From Luzula sylvatica (Eukaryota; Streptophyta; Magnoliopsida; Poales; Juncaceae), in NCBI GenBank assembly GCA_946800325.1, contig OX326957.1, positions 56,646,977 to 56,710,976 of the forward strand: 64,000 nt of DNA, read 5' to 3'. Numbering within the stretch: the stretch's first letter is position 1; every line of letters starts with the position of its first letter. Position numbers and translations under genes: made by a program. The notes under the pieces are model-generated. The model saw only the letters and a list, made by a program, of their open reading frames with translations. It ran no database searches and was not told the origin of the DNA. Shown piece after piece: positions 1 through 10,475 of this stretch.

Positions 1-137
1 ATAAATTAATATTGTATATCAATATATTGTTGAATCGATGTAATAATGGGTTAGTTTTATTTTGAATGATAATTGGTGTAATTATGAATTGATAAACTAG
101 GAACATGATATTTTGAATCATATGGGTACCGTAATTT

Positions 138-301
138 TTTTTTTTTTTTTTTTGAAGAGAATCCTAGGTCACGAATCGTGACCATAATAGATTTTTTTTT
201 TTTTTTATATTGATGCCGCCGGGATTCGAACCCACAACCTCTACAACATGAGGGTTTATTGTGCTGATCACTCAACCATCTGAGCACTCAACCATCTAGG
301 C
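138..301 (-). mobile_element. tRNA-derived SINE with 17-bp target duplication
   Basis: Read on the minus strand this short element starts with tRNA-like sequence. It has an A-box-like segment around TGGTTGAGTGCTC and a consensus B box, GGTTCGAATCC, near 224-234, and it ends in A-rich tails (138-153 and about 192-206). A perfect 17-bp direct repeat, tatgggtaccgtaattt, flanks it at 121-137 and 302-318. The equivalent sites in units 2 and 3 (about 6000-6020 and 11189-11210) have one copy of this motif and no insert, so they serve as empty sites. The head contains a short internal duplication of ctcaaccatct. The translated frames over it are not genes. Confidence 0.85.
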
Positions 302-350
302 TATGGGTACCGTAATTTCATTTGTATTGATGCATATATACGTATATAAA

Positions 351-352
<2 letters not shown>

Positions 353-433
<81 letters not shown>
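353..433. repeat. (AC)n microsatellite, about 40 repeats
   Basis: Uninterrupted AC dinucleotide run followed by a degenerate ACACAGG/ACAC tail to about 500. The equivalent place in units 2 and 3 also carries CA-rich repeats (6021-6109 and 11211-11300), so the repeat is ancestral to the unit and varies in length between copies. The cysteine/valine-rich frames over it are not coding. Confidence 0.95.
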
Positions 434-435
<2 letters not shown>

Positions 436-1592
436 CACACAGGCACACAGACAAAGACACACATACACACACCTAAACACGCGCGCGCAAACACACACGC
501 TACTACTGCAAAAGTATCATTAGCCACGCCCGCCCCGAAAAATAAGTAAAATAAAAATAAAAATATTTTACTTTTAAAAAAGATTGAAAATAAAATAATA
601 AAAAAATATTCAAATAAATATAACTTGTCATGTGTTAAATTAAGTATAACAAAAATATAAAAAGAAGCAAATCAGCTTTAATAATTTGGTTTACCACATA
701 ATCAATGTGCTTTCCCATCTAATTAACATCGTTTGCCACCTAATTAATACGGTTTGTCACATATTATGATTCACTATTTCAAATATTGAACATTCTATTA
801 ATTCATTAAATATTGACAACACATCAATATATTGCGAGGATATTAGAGAGGACAAGTATAGTTTTTTCTTATAAGAATTCATGTGTGTTTGTTAACTTTG
901 TTGTTAGACTTAACAACACAGTTTATTTAAGACTAATCTTAATAGTAATTGAAATTTAGAAGGATAAATTGTATATTACCATGTTCAGAAGAACATACGT
1001 GATATTTTAATCTTTTGAAAATATATATACGAGAAAGTACCCTTTTATGTTTTAGAAATACATATATAACAATGTTCTTCTGTCATTTTTATATAGTTTT
1101 TTCGTTTAACAAAAAATATGAAGTTCCTCTTTACTTGTATGTTCTTTTTCTTAATGATACTTGTTTTCTTATATTTATATCCTATTGTATACATTTTAGA
1201 TTTTGAGTTGAGAATATAGTATTTGTTAGTTTATACATAGTTAGCATTCATTAGGAAGATAATACATTATACTTGCTACAGAAAAGTACATAAAATATTG
1301 TTAATTGCACTAGGAATTAATATTCGTGAGTTGCACGTTATTTGAACTTTTGGACTAATACTTCACAGGTGAAGGGCCATATGAATATGTTGAAGATGGA
1401 TGAAAGAAAAGGAATTAGTGTTAATCAATAAATATACATACAGAATACCAAACAATAATACCAACCAATTCTTCACTACAATTTGCATCAACTAGTACAC
1501 TATTGCATTTATCAGTACAATTCGCATCAACAACTGAACTTCAAATATTACAAACAATTTAACAAATAAACATAAACTTCTTTTTTGTTGCC

Positions 1593-1740
1593 AAACTTGA
1601 TATGCACCCCTACTAAACCCCAAAGTTTCACGTATACTCTTGCAAATCGTGAAATATCATAAATGTAGCGTTCATGATATTTCCAAGAATATATGTGAAA
1701 TATGGATTTTGTAGGGGTACATGTGAAACTTGGCCTTTTT
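1593..1740. repeat. Imperfect foldback after kinase copy 1 stop codon
   Basis: About 150 bp of imperfect inverted repeat just downstream, in the gene's direction, of the kinase stop codon at 1762. The left arm contains gccaaacttgatatgcaccc and the right arm the complementary gggtacatgtgaaacttggc. It is more diverged than the unit 2 copy (8646-8799). It is likely a MITE-type foldback that became part of the 3' untranslated region. Confidence 0.7.
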
Positions 1741-1761
1741 TTTCTATTCGGAGGAGAACAT

Positions 1762-2492
1762 TTAAGCCTTCTTCATCCAGGGGTGGGCTGCAATGAATTT
1801 CATTCACTTTAGATATAAATCGTGATGTAAAGTAGTTTATAAAATAAATGAGAAGTGTATGAAAGATCGTACTGAGTATGTAGCTGGCGGACATTCTTCT
1901 GTCCGGGTCCTTCTCGAGAATACCAATAAGGAGATCTTTGACACTCATTGAGATTCTCCGCCAAGGACCCGTCGATAAATCGATATCATCATTAACTATT
2001 TTATGGTACAACTCTTCACGAGAGTCCCCTGCATTATAAATTAAGTACATATTTATTAAGTTTGGATATTCATAATAGCATGTTTCGCATAATTAATTAA
2101 TTTCATAGTATTAAAAGGCAGCACCTTCGAAAGGGCATTTTCCGCAGAGCATCTCGTAGAGCACGACCCCTGCGCTCCATACATCGACTTCGGGGCCGTG
2201 ACTACGAGACAGGATCTCAGGCGCCATGTACTGAGGCGAACCCAATAACGCAGTAAATCGATCCCCTGCAATTGATTAAAAACAAAGTAAATTAATAAAT
2301 AGTAAATAAACAATATTATTTATCTCTGATTAGTTTGTACAAAAAAGAAAAAAAAAACATACCATCCCTGAACCGGGCCGCAAATCCAAAATCAATCAAC
2401 TTCAGAATCTTGTCTCTTCTATTCGAGAACATCAAGTTGTCGGGCTTGATATCTCGGTGCGTTACGTGGTTGGCATGGAGAAACTGAGTTAT

Positions 2493-2544
<52 letters not shown>

Positions 2545-2564
2545 TCAAATCAGAACTTAGTTAT

Positions 2565-2601
<37 letters not shown>

Positions 2602-3164
2602 TAAATAAGTTGACATTACCTGTATCATCGTTATAATTTGTTTGAAAAGCATCGCAGCTTCTCTCTCATCAAGATGACCTTTCGATCGCAGCAGACCCGA
2701 GAGGTCGCCTCCCGCACAGAGATGCATCACCAAGTGAACGCTTTTCTTGTCCTCGTAGGTGTCTATGAGAGGGACAATATGTTGGTGGTACGGAAGACTC
2801 CGCATGACACGGACTTCATTGTTAATATTGAATTTATGCGAAGCGATTTGGCTCGCGGTTGTTGCATTGACATTCTTTTTGAGCATGGATTTGCATGCGA
2901 AGCCTATTCTGTGCTTGTTCCAGCATAAAGAAGTCGTGCCTGTTGTGATAATTGTAACAAATAAATGGTTAATAAATTAAGAAGAATATAATGAATTATC
3001 TGTTAATCGATTTAGAATATTTTACCATGCGAGCCACTGCCTTGTACTCGATCAAGTTGATAATATTTCTCGATATGTCTGCCACTCGGGTTTTCTATGA
3101 TGTCGGGTTCCAAACCCAACACTTTTTTTGCCTTCTGGCACAATTTCGAAATTGGGTTTGTCAT
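1762..3164 (-). CDS. CDPK-like Ser/Thr kinase without EF hands, copy 1
   Basis: Predicted 300-residue protein kinase. The minus-strand coding exons are 3164-3026, 2939-2620, 2483-2363, 2265-2125, 2028-1873 and 1787-1762, all with GT-AG borders and matching phases (903 nt including stop). Landmarks: glycine loop GSGSHG (42-47), VAIK-type lysine in FACK (K63), HRDIKPDN (162-169, catalytic D164), DFG (184-186), APE (208-210), DVWSAGV, and a final HPWMKKA. The closest family is the calcium-dependent protein kinases (GTT-LC after the glycine loop, [29 protein letters not shown]). However, the protein ends where CDPKs continue into the autoinhibitory junction and calmodulin-like domain, so calcium control is not expected. 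The N-terminus (MTNPIS) has no MGxC acylation motif. Intron 2 carries GA microsatellites (2496-2536, 2569-2598). Copy 1 has Q41 where copies 2 and 3 have L. PEPC kinase is a family of similar size, but it lacks these CDPK signatures. Substrate and expression are unknown. Confidence 0.85.
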
Positions 3165-3271
3165 ATTGATGCAACTAATTAAGAAAGAGCACTGTATAAA
3201 GATGAATTAGAAAGAAAGGTTAAGTGAGAGAGAAAGAAAGGTGTACTGTACTAGGTCCGTGCGTGTGTGTT

Positions 3272-3279
3272 TATTTATA
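3272..3279 (-). promoter_or_regulatory. TATA box of kinase copy 1
   Basis: TATAAATA on the minus strand, about 108 nt upstream of the kinase start codon at 3164. It is conserved in the other two copies (10303-10310 and 23974-23981). A GA-rich leader lies between it and the start codon. Confidence 0.65.
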
Positions 3280-3297
3280 GCATGCAAGAAAACTACA

Positions 3298-3512
3298 CGA
3301 ACCTTTTCAATACAATTATTCTTAATCTTATTAGAAACCTTTTCAGTAAAAGATTAAAACTACATGAACCTTTTCAATACAATTATTCTTAATCTTATTA
3401 GAAACCTTTTCAGTAAAAGATTAAAACTACATGAACCTTTTCAATACAATTATTATTCTTAATTTTATTAGAAACCTTTTCAGTAAAAAATTAAACTACA
3501 TGAACCTTTTCA
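3298..3512. repeat. 67-bp promoter minisatellite, about 3 copies
   Basis: Direct repeat of a 67-69-bp unit containing gaaccttttcaatacaatta and agaaaccttttcagtaaaag. It starts about 20 bp upstream of the kinase TATA box; successive accttttc motifs lie at 3301, 3368, 3435 and 3504. The same repeat has about 2 copies upstream of kinase copy 2 and 5 upstream of copy 3. Confidence 0.9.
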
Positions 3513-5183
3513 TGGCATAATAATGTACATGTGTTTATTTATAGACAATAGAAAATCATGCAATTAGAAACCTTTTCCGTAAAATATTAAATATTAAACT
3601 ACACACGCCTCTTAATACTACAAACTACAAAGTGCACATCCATCCATAATACACACAATCAATATTATATTCATAAATTAATCATCACTAATAAATTAAT
3701 AACTTAAATTGATGAATTCAAATTCATTAACTAAAAAGTAATATATTATTATTGTTAAAATAGTATTTTCTTAATTATAAAGTAATAAAATCGTGCACTA
3801 TATTTTTTATTTTATTTTGTTATGTAAATAATATATATAAAAATTCAACATTTTTAATTTATAATTAAATTAAAAACTGTACATATGTGCTATTTATTTT
3901 CTAAATAATGGAGATATATTCGAAGTATGTTTATATATTCTGTAAAAAGTGAACCAAATTAAAACAAATTAGTAAACATTTTTTTCGTATCAAAATCATA
4001 TCAAACTAATAATATCAAAATTTTATCAACCTAATAATATACACTTTCATCTTTATTTCCAGAAAAAAGCCTTGATGAAAAAATATGGCTCAGCATTTTG
4101 CGCACAATAAATTAAGGAAAATGTTCAACCTCCCCCACCTTTCCCCTAGCACTCTTGATGTGCTGGCAGTGTTAAGCCGTAACACTGCGTTAAGCCTATT
4201 CATGTGCTGGCAGTGTTAAGCCGTAACACGTGTTAATCCGTAAAACTGTGTTAAGCTTATTTTATGTGCTGGCAATGTTAAGCCGTAAAACTGTGTTAAT
4301 CCGTAAAACTGTGTTAGCGGATTTGATAAAAATTTCATACTTATGGGTTAACACGTGTTAATTCTTGAATTAACAATTATACAATTTTCATTAAGGAAAT
4401 TTGGTAGATGTTATGGGTGATAAAATGTGTAAATATCACTCAACTATGTGTAAATATCACTCAAAAAATTTCCCATGTGTAAACAACATTTGTAAATATC
4501 ACTCAACTATTAATCCGTAATTAACATGTATTAAGTGTAAATCGACAGTAATTAATCGAATGTTAATGTATATATAACAGTAATTAACAACAATATCACT
4601 CAAACATTTTTTTATTAACCACCCAATTAGCAGATATCAATTAACACAATATCACTTAAAAAAATCACACTTGAATTAACACTCAAGAGATACCAATTAA
4701 CACTTAAGAGATACCAATCACACTTAAATTAACAGTATATATAACTTGAATTACAATCCAATTAACAGATATCAATTAACACAAGTAAACTTAAAGAATT
4801 ACATTCCAATTAACACTTAATACACAAATTACATTTCAATTAACATCTACCAATTAACAACAGAAAACTCAAAAAAATTACATTCCAAAATTACATCTAC
4901 CAATTAACAGCCCTGAAAAATACCCGAAAATTACAAAAAAGCCCCTGAAAATTACAAAAAAGTCCCTGAATATCACTGAAAAGCCCCTGAAAAATTACAG
5001 ATAAGCCCCTGAAAACAGAAATTAACAGCAGTTAACAGGAATTAGCAGGAAATAGCAGGAATTACCAGTAATTGCCAAGAATTAACAGGAATTAACAGAA
5101 ATTAACTGGAATTACCCAGGAATTTACTGGAATTACCAGAAATTATCAGAGATTTACCAAAAATACAGGAATTAAGAGCAAGA

Positions 5184-5510
5184 ACTCGAATTTAAGCAAA
5201 AAAAGTAACAAAAAAGTCGAATCTAAGCAAGAAATTAACAAAAAAACTCGAATCTAAGCAAGGAAATAACAACAAACTCGAATCTAAGCAAGAAAATACT
5301 AAAAAAACTCGAATCTTAGCAAGAAATCAACAAAAAAAACCGGATCTAAGCAAGAAATTAACAAAAAAATCGAATCTAAGCAAGAATTAACAAAAAAACT
5401 CGAATCTAAGTAAGGAAATAACAACAAACTCGAATCTAAGCAAGAAAATACTAAAAAAATTCGAATCTTAGCAAGAAATCAACAAAAAAAACCGGATCTA
5501 AGCAAGAAAA
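5184..5510. repeat. 31-bp minisatellite (ctcgaatctaagcaag)
   Basis: About eleven copies of a 30-33-bp unit with core ctcgaatctaagcaag separated by A-rich spacers. There is higher-order structure: a block of four variants starting at 5247 is repeated at 5399, a spacing of about 153 bp. It lies inside the unit 1-specific DNA element. Read on the minus strand it runs downstream of a possible captured promoter and leader. Confidence 0.85.
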
Positions 5511-5590
5511 CGAATAAAAAACGAATTTCGTAACCTATTCTTCTTCGAAAATCTTGCAAAAAACGAATCTAAGAAGATTAGGGTTGCCGG

Positions 5591-5591
<1 letters not shown>

Positions 5592-5664
<73 letters not shown>
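5592..5664. repeat. (GA)n microsatellite
   Basis: About 36 GA repeats inside the unit 1-specific element. On the minus strand it sits between a TATA-like tatatataaattta (5712-5725) and a CCGCCGGCAACCCTAATC segment, which resembles the CT-rich leader of a plant gene. The ORFs across it are artefacts of the dinucleotide. Confidence 0.9.
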
Positions 5665-5666
<2 letters not shown>

Positions 5667-6020
5667 TGGGCTGTGGAATGAGAGGAGAGAGAGAAAAATA
5701 GGGTTTGTAAATTTATATATATGGGTCGGATCTAGCAATTAACACGCATGCCGTTAAGCCAAGAGTCCGATTTGCCATATAAAGGGGAGAAAAAAACGGT
5801 ACTATGAATTAACACACCAAAACGATGACACATCGAGACTCCTGGGGGACAGGAGAGGGGGATGTACATCGCGACTCATAAATTAATATTGTATATCAAT
5901 AGGTTGATGAATCGATGTAATAATGAGTTTGTGTTATTTTGACCGGTGATTGGTGTAATTATGAATTGATAAAGTAGCGAATATGATATTTTGAATCATA
6001 TGGGTACCTTAATTTCATTT

Positions 6021-6109
<89 letters not shown>
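6021..6109. repeat. (CA)n microsatellite
   Basis: About 43 CA repeats followed by CG-containing variants to about 6160. It is the unit 2 equivalent of the AC repeat at 353-433. Confidence 0.95.
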
Positions 6110-6111
<2 letters not shown>

Positions 6112-6577
6112 CACACGCACACGCACACGCACACGCGCGCGCGCACGCACGCACGCACACACAGATCATGCTTTAATAATTTGGTTTTCCACCTTATCAA
6201 TGTGGTTTTCCACCTTATCAATGTGGTTTTCCATCTAATTAATATCGTTTGCCACCTAATTAATACGATTGGTCACATATCATAATTCAGTATTTCAAAA
6301 ATTGAACATTCTATGAATTTATTAAATATTGATAACACATCAATATATTGTGGAGATATTAGTGGGGACAAGTATATTTTTTCTTATAAGAATTCATGTG
6401 TGTTTGTTGATTTTGTTGTCAGACTTAATAACACAGTTTATTTAAGACTAATTTTGATAGGAATTCAAAATTAGAAGGATAAATTGTATATTATCATGTT
6501 CAGAAGAACATACTTGATAATTTAATCTTTTGAAAAGATATATACGAGAAAGTACCCTTTTATGTTTTAGAAATACA

Positions 6578-8219
6578 CTAGCATGTACCCGCGCAATTGC
6601 ACGGGTTTGTTGTAAAAATACTTTTGTTTGGCTCGCTTACTTTCATTGTTGTGATTTGCGTGGGTATTTCCTTGGCGAATTGCAGTATGTTTTGTGATGA
6701 CATCCATAAAAGTTCAAAATGATTGTATGTAAACAATATAAAAGATTGTGTGCGCTACTATTTACATAGCCTAACAAATTCCATCATCACAAAAGAGGTT
6801 CATATATTATGATTTTGAAGTTTAGACCAAATTGAACTGTTTTGGCATTTTACAAAAAAAAAATTACTTGTGCTGACACTGTTTTTGTCGTGCAATCCAA
6901 ACACAACAAATAGCAAATACAGATTATATCACATTCAAAATTTGGCCTATTTTTTGTCTCCAAACATTTCCTTTGTTCCAATTTGGTCGGGGTTGATTCT
7001 GAGAATGGTTTTAGAAAGTGAAATTTTGAGAGTTTTTCTTCATGAAATCCTTATCCGGCGGATTAAACTCTCAAGCCATAGCTAACGGACCGTCCATAGC
7101 CAAATTAACCTATAAAAGCTGAATGGGAATTAGAAATTCAGGTATTACCTATGTTGATGTCAAAAATATCAATGCTGCCTCCCAATGTTCGAGGATGCTG
7201 AACAAAAAACAACATAACAAAAGTGAGTTTTTCAAAATAAAAAAACATTCGTAGTTTTGAAGGGTAAAAATGGAATTTTTTAAAACTCACGGCATCCATT
7301 AAAATGTGTGATTCTGAGTCGGGAACATTATGGGCTTTGTTGCAAAGATTAACGGTTAACTCGTCAAAAGTAATCTCTTTTTTGGTGCACGTCGAGTTCG
7401 TCGAACAATTTCTTTATTGCCGCTACCTCGTCTGTGTTGAGATGCGCAATTTCCTTAAACAAAAGATGGAAAAAATAATGACAATTTGAAATTTACCCTG
7501 AGTATGCATTTCTTCAACTTGTTCATGACGGCTAATTGTCGAAAGCAGTGCACAGTTTCGTTGAGAGAAATATCAAGAGCTTTCTTCGTGTTACCTCCCC
7601 ATGGATGCTCTGCAAGCAAATGATAATCCCTTAAAAGGATGGTCTAATAAGATGAAATAGAATAATTCAAAAAGTACCGATAACACGTTGAGCCGTCAAT
7701 CGCTTCTTGGGATATGGACCGTGCATTTTCTTGACGCGATCTTTGGCATTACCCGAAATTCTCGCACATGGATCTCTTCGAAAATCCACCACCAATTTAG
7801 TGACCGCTTCAGCCACGCCTTGCTCAGTTTCTGCATTTGTTCGAAAGTTCCAAATATGAAGTTTGCACATTCCTTGAAAAACCAGAAAATATGAAATTTA
7901 ACCAATCCAAATAAGGAGGGATGCGACAAAGAAGAATGTAGAGAATTACTCATGTGCTCCAATAATTTCGTAATTTGTCTTCGGTATTTCTGGATTAGTG
8001 TAATATCAACTCCCTACTATTTCATTAATTCTTCCTCCTAAAATTAAAATTGCATAAATTAATTAAATAACATACCAGTACAATTATTAGAGAATTTATG
8101 TTTTTTTTTGGCAGAGCTAAAACAAATAAGAACTAAATTATTTAAATTCCACAGTCCATTATCTTGAAAATTATAATTAAAACAATAGAAAAATAGACCG
8201 AAATCAATGAATTTTCATT
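6578..8219 (-). mobile_element. Helitron-like element carrying CDPK tail, deleted copy
   Basis: On the minus strand the 3' end shows a GC-rich hairpin near CCCGTGCAATTGCGCGGG, then TACATG, CTAG and a flanking T, which is the standard Helitron 3' terminus. The site in unit 1 (1058-1066) is uninterrupted. Compared with the unit 3 copy (11696-21767) it lacks an internal block (counterpart of about 20155-20728) and its 5' end, where it runs directly into unit sequence at about 8219 with loss of about 100 bp of the unit. No Rep/helicase frame is present, so it is non-autonomous. Confidence 0.65.
7149..7830 (-). pseudogene. Captured CDPK C-terminal fragment, copy A
   Basis: Minus-strand exon-like blocks with splice borders. 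7830-7678 encodes a kinase subdomain XI segment (ETEQGVAEAVTKL, RISGNAKDRVKK, PKKRLTAQRVI). 7609-7497 encodes HPWGG and the junction segment FRQLAVMNKLKKCIL. 7453-7291 gives EIAHLNTDEVAAIKKLFDEL, then loses frame before ITFDEL. 7197-7149 resembles a second EF-hand piece (GGSIDIFDIN). In intact CDPKs these follow the catalytic domain in this order, and the first intron has the same phase as in the kinase genes here. The EF-hand loops lack the normal acidic ligands. With no upstream kinase lobe, start codon or intact frame it is a decayed fragment inside the Helitron-like element. Confidence 0.75.
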
Positions 8220-8645
8220 AATTCTTATATTTATATCCTATTGTATACATTTTAGATTTTGAGTTGGGAATATAGCATTTGTTAGTTTATACACAGTTAG
8301 CATTCATTAGGAAGATAATACATTATACTTGCTACAGAAAAATACATAAAATATTGTTAATTGCACTAGGAATTAATATTCGTGAGTTGCACGTTATTTG
8401 AACTTTTGGACTAATACTTCACAGGTGAAGGGCCATATGAATATGTTGAAGATGGATGAAAGAAAAGGAATTAGTGTTAATCAACAAATATACATACAGA
8501 ATACCAAACAATAATACCAACCAATTCATCACTACAATTTGCATCAACTAGTACACTATTGCATTTATCAGTACAATTCGCATCAACAACTGAACTTCAA
8601 ATATTACAAACAATTTAACAAATAAACATAAACTTCTTTTTTTGT

Positions 8646-8799
8646 GCCAAACTTCATATGCACCCCTACTAAACCCCACAATTTCACGTATACCCTTGCA
8701 AAGCGTGAAATATCATGAATGTGGCATTCATGATATTTCACGTTTTGTAAAAATGGATGTGAAATATGGATTTTGTAGGGGTACATATGAAATTTGGCC
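8646..8799. repeat. Near-perfect foldback after kinase copy 2 stop codon
   Basis: Inverted repeat with arms of about 75 bp. The centre is perfect: 18 bp at 8704-8721 (CGTGAAATATCATGAATG) pairs with 8725-8742 around a 3-nt loop. It lies 25 bp beyond the stop codon of kinase copy 2, so a transcript of that gene could contain the hairpin. It looks like a small MITE. Units 1 and 3 hold more diverged versions. Confidence 0.85.
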
Positions 8800-8823
8800 T
8801 TTTTTCTGTTTCGAGGAGAACAT

Positions 8824-10194
8824 TTAAGCCTTCTTCATCCAGGGGTGGGCTGCAATGAATTTCATTCACTTTAGATATAAATCGTGATGTAAAGTAGTTT
8901 ATAAAATAAATGAGAAGTGTATGAAAGATCGTACTGAGTATGTAGCTGGCGGACATTCTTCTGTCCGGGTCCTTCTCGAGAATACCAATAAGGAGATCTT
9001 TGACACTCATTGAGATTCTCCGCCAAGGACCCGTCGATAAATCGATATCATCATTAACTATTTTATGGTACAACTCTTCACGAGAGTCCCCTGCATTATA
9101 AATTAAGTACATATTTATTAAGTTTGGATATTCATAATAGCATGTTTCGCATAATTAATTAATTTCATAGTATTAAAAGGCAGCACCTTCGAAAGGGCAT
9201 TTTCCGCAGAGCATCTCGTAGAGCACGACCCCTGCGCTCCATACATCGACTTCGGGGCCGTGACTACGAGACAGGATCTCAGGCGCCATGTACTGAGGCG
9301 AACCCAATAACGCAGTAAATCGATCCCCTGCAATTGATTAAAAACAAAGTAAATTAATAAATAGTAAATAAACAATATTATTTATCTCTGATTAGTTTGT
9401 ACAAAAAAGAAAAAAAACATACCATCCCTGAACCGGGCCGCAAATCCAAAATCAATCAACTTCAGAATCTTGTCTATTCTATTCGAGAACATCAAGTTGT
9501 CGGGCTTGATATCTCGGTGCGTTACGTGGTTGGCATGGAGAAACTGAGTTATTATCAGAGAGAGAGAGAGAGAGAGAGACAGAGAGTCAAATCAGAACTT
9601 AGTTATTATGAGAGAGAGAGAGAGAGAGTATTAAATAAGTTGACATTACCTGTATCATCGTTATAATTTGTTTGAAAAGCATCGCAGCTTCTCTCTCATC
9701 AAGACGACCTTTCGATCGCAGCAGACCCGAGAGGTCGCCTCCCGCACAGAGATGCATCACCAAGTGAACGCTTTTCTTGTCCTCGTAGGTGTCTATGAGA
9801 CGGACAATATGTTGGTGGTACGGAAGACTCCGCATGACACGGACTTCATTGTTAATATTGAATTTATGCGAAGCGATTTGGCTCGCGGTTGTTGCATTGA
9901 CATTCTTTTTGAGCATGGATTTGCATGCGAAGCCTATTCTGTGCTTGTTCCAGCATAAAGAAGTCGTGCCTGTTGTGATAATTGTAACAAATAAATGGTT
10001 AATAAATTAAGAAGAATATAATGAATTATCTGTTAATCGATTTAGAATATTTTACCATGCGAGCCACTGCCTAGTACTCGATCAAGTTGATAATATTTCT
10101 CGATATGTCTGCCACTCGGGTTTTCTATGATGTCGGGTTCCAAACCCAACACTTTTTTTGCCTTCTGGCACAATTTCGAAATTGGGTTTGTCAT
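8824..10194 (-). CDS. CDPK-like Ser/Thr kinase without EF hands, copy 2
   Basis: Same six-exon structure as copy 1: 10194-10056, 9969-9650, 9543-9423, 9327-9187, 9090-8935 and 8849-8824, giving 300 residues. All catalytic motifs are kept (GSGSHG, K63, HRD, DFG, APE). Readable differences from copy 1 are Q41L, P103R, H135R and R176I; none hits a catalytic residue. The GA microsatellites in intron 2 are shorter than in copies 1 and 3. The gene ends after HPWMKKA, and the next gene-like sequence downstream is the decayed CDPK tail at 7149-7830. That tail repeats the subdomain XI region instead of continuing it, so the two are not one gene. Confidence 0.85.
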
Positions 10195-10302
10195 ATTGAT
10201 GGAACTAATTAAGAAAGAGCACTGTATAAAGATTGAATTAGAAAGAAAGGTTAAGTGAGAGAGAAAGAAAGGTGTACTGTACTAGGTCCGTGCGTGTGTG
10301 TT

Positions 10303-10310
10303 TATTTATA
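10303..10310 (-). promoter_or_regulatory. TATA box of kinase copy 2
   Basis: TATAAATA on the minus strand, about 109 nt upstream of the start codon at 10194, in the same position as in copies 1 and 3. Confidence 0.65.
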
Positions 10311-10327
10311 GCATGCAAGAAAACTAC

Positions 10328-10475
10328 ACGAACCTTTTCAATACAATTATTCTTAATCTTATTAGAAACCTTTTCAGTAAAAGATTAAAACTACATGAAC
10401 CTTTTCAATACAATTATTATTCTTAATTTTATTAGAGACCTTTTCAGTAAAAGATTAAACTACATGAACCTTTTC
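10328..10475. repeat. 67-bp promoter minisatellite, about 2 copies
   Basis: Same unit as upstream of kinase copy 1, with accttttc motifs at 10331, 10398 and 10467. This is the shortest version in the array. Confidence 0.9.

Larger units (their letters stand above)
1..5877. repeat. Tandem unit 1 of kinase array
   Basis: First of three tandem units that all begin with the motif ataaattaatattgtatatc (here at 1, then at 5878 and 11067, with a fourth start at 24934). The unit holds an AC microsatellite, an AT-rich stretch, one kinase gene on the minus strand and a promoter minisatellite. Without its 1.76-kb private insertion (4115-5877) it is about 4.1 kb. It lacks the Helitron-like element found in units 2 and 3: the uninterrupted site is at about 1058-1066. 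Positions 435-1590 contain no gene that I can support. The array may continue to the left of the window. Confidence 0.85.
4115..5877. mobile_element. 1.76-kb TIR-type DNA element, unit 1 only
   Basis: This stretch interrupts unit 1 at a site that is continuous in units 2 and 3 (11061-11080, 24929-24947). An 8-bp direct repeat, ataaatta, flanks it at 4107-4114 and 5878-5885. The two ends form an imperfect terminal inverted repeat of about 45 bp: the left end is rich in cctccccc and cttgatgtgc, and the right end read in reverse shows atccccct and ctcgatgtgt. Inside are short repeats of ttaagccgtaacac (4160-4320), AT-rich spacer, a 31-bp minisatellite and a GA tract. No transposase frame is visible, so it is non-autonomous. 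The 8-bp duplication suggests hAT, but the superfamily is uncertain. Confidence 0.7.

Noticed and set aside
57..287. Minus-strand frame containing GFESRRHQ
   Set aside because: It is translation of a tRNA-derived SINE; the peptide is the usual reading of a B box.
301..527. Cys/Val-rich small proteins
   Set aside because: They are translations of the AC microsatellite. The same holds for frames at 5959-6285, 11148-11372 and 29885-30300.
2638..2980. Plus-strand frames opposite kinase exon 2 (also near 9668 and 23340)
   Set aside because: Shadows of the minus-strand kinase exon, which has family motifs and splice sites.
1762..3164. Assignment of the kinases as PEPC kinase (PPCK)
   Set aside because: Length is similar, but the exon count and the sequence around the glycine loop and DVWSAG favour a CDPK origin. 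A tree is needed for a firm decision.
7149..10194. One complete CDPK gene joining the kinase with the downstream tail
   Set aside because: The kinase gene has its own subdomain XI, HPW motif and stop, and the tail repeats subdomain XI with different sequence.
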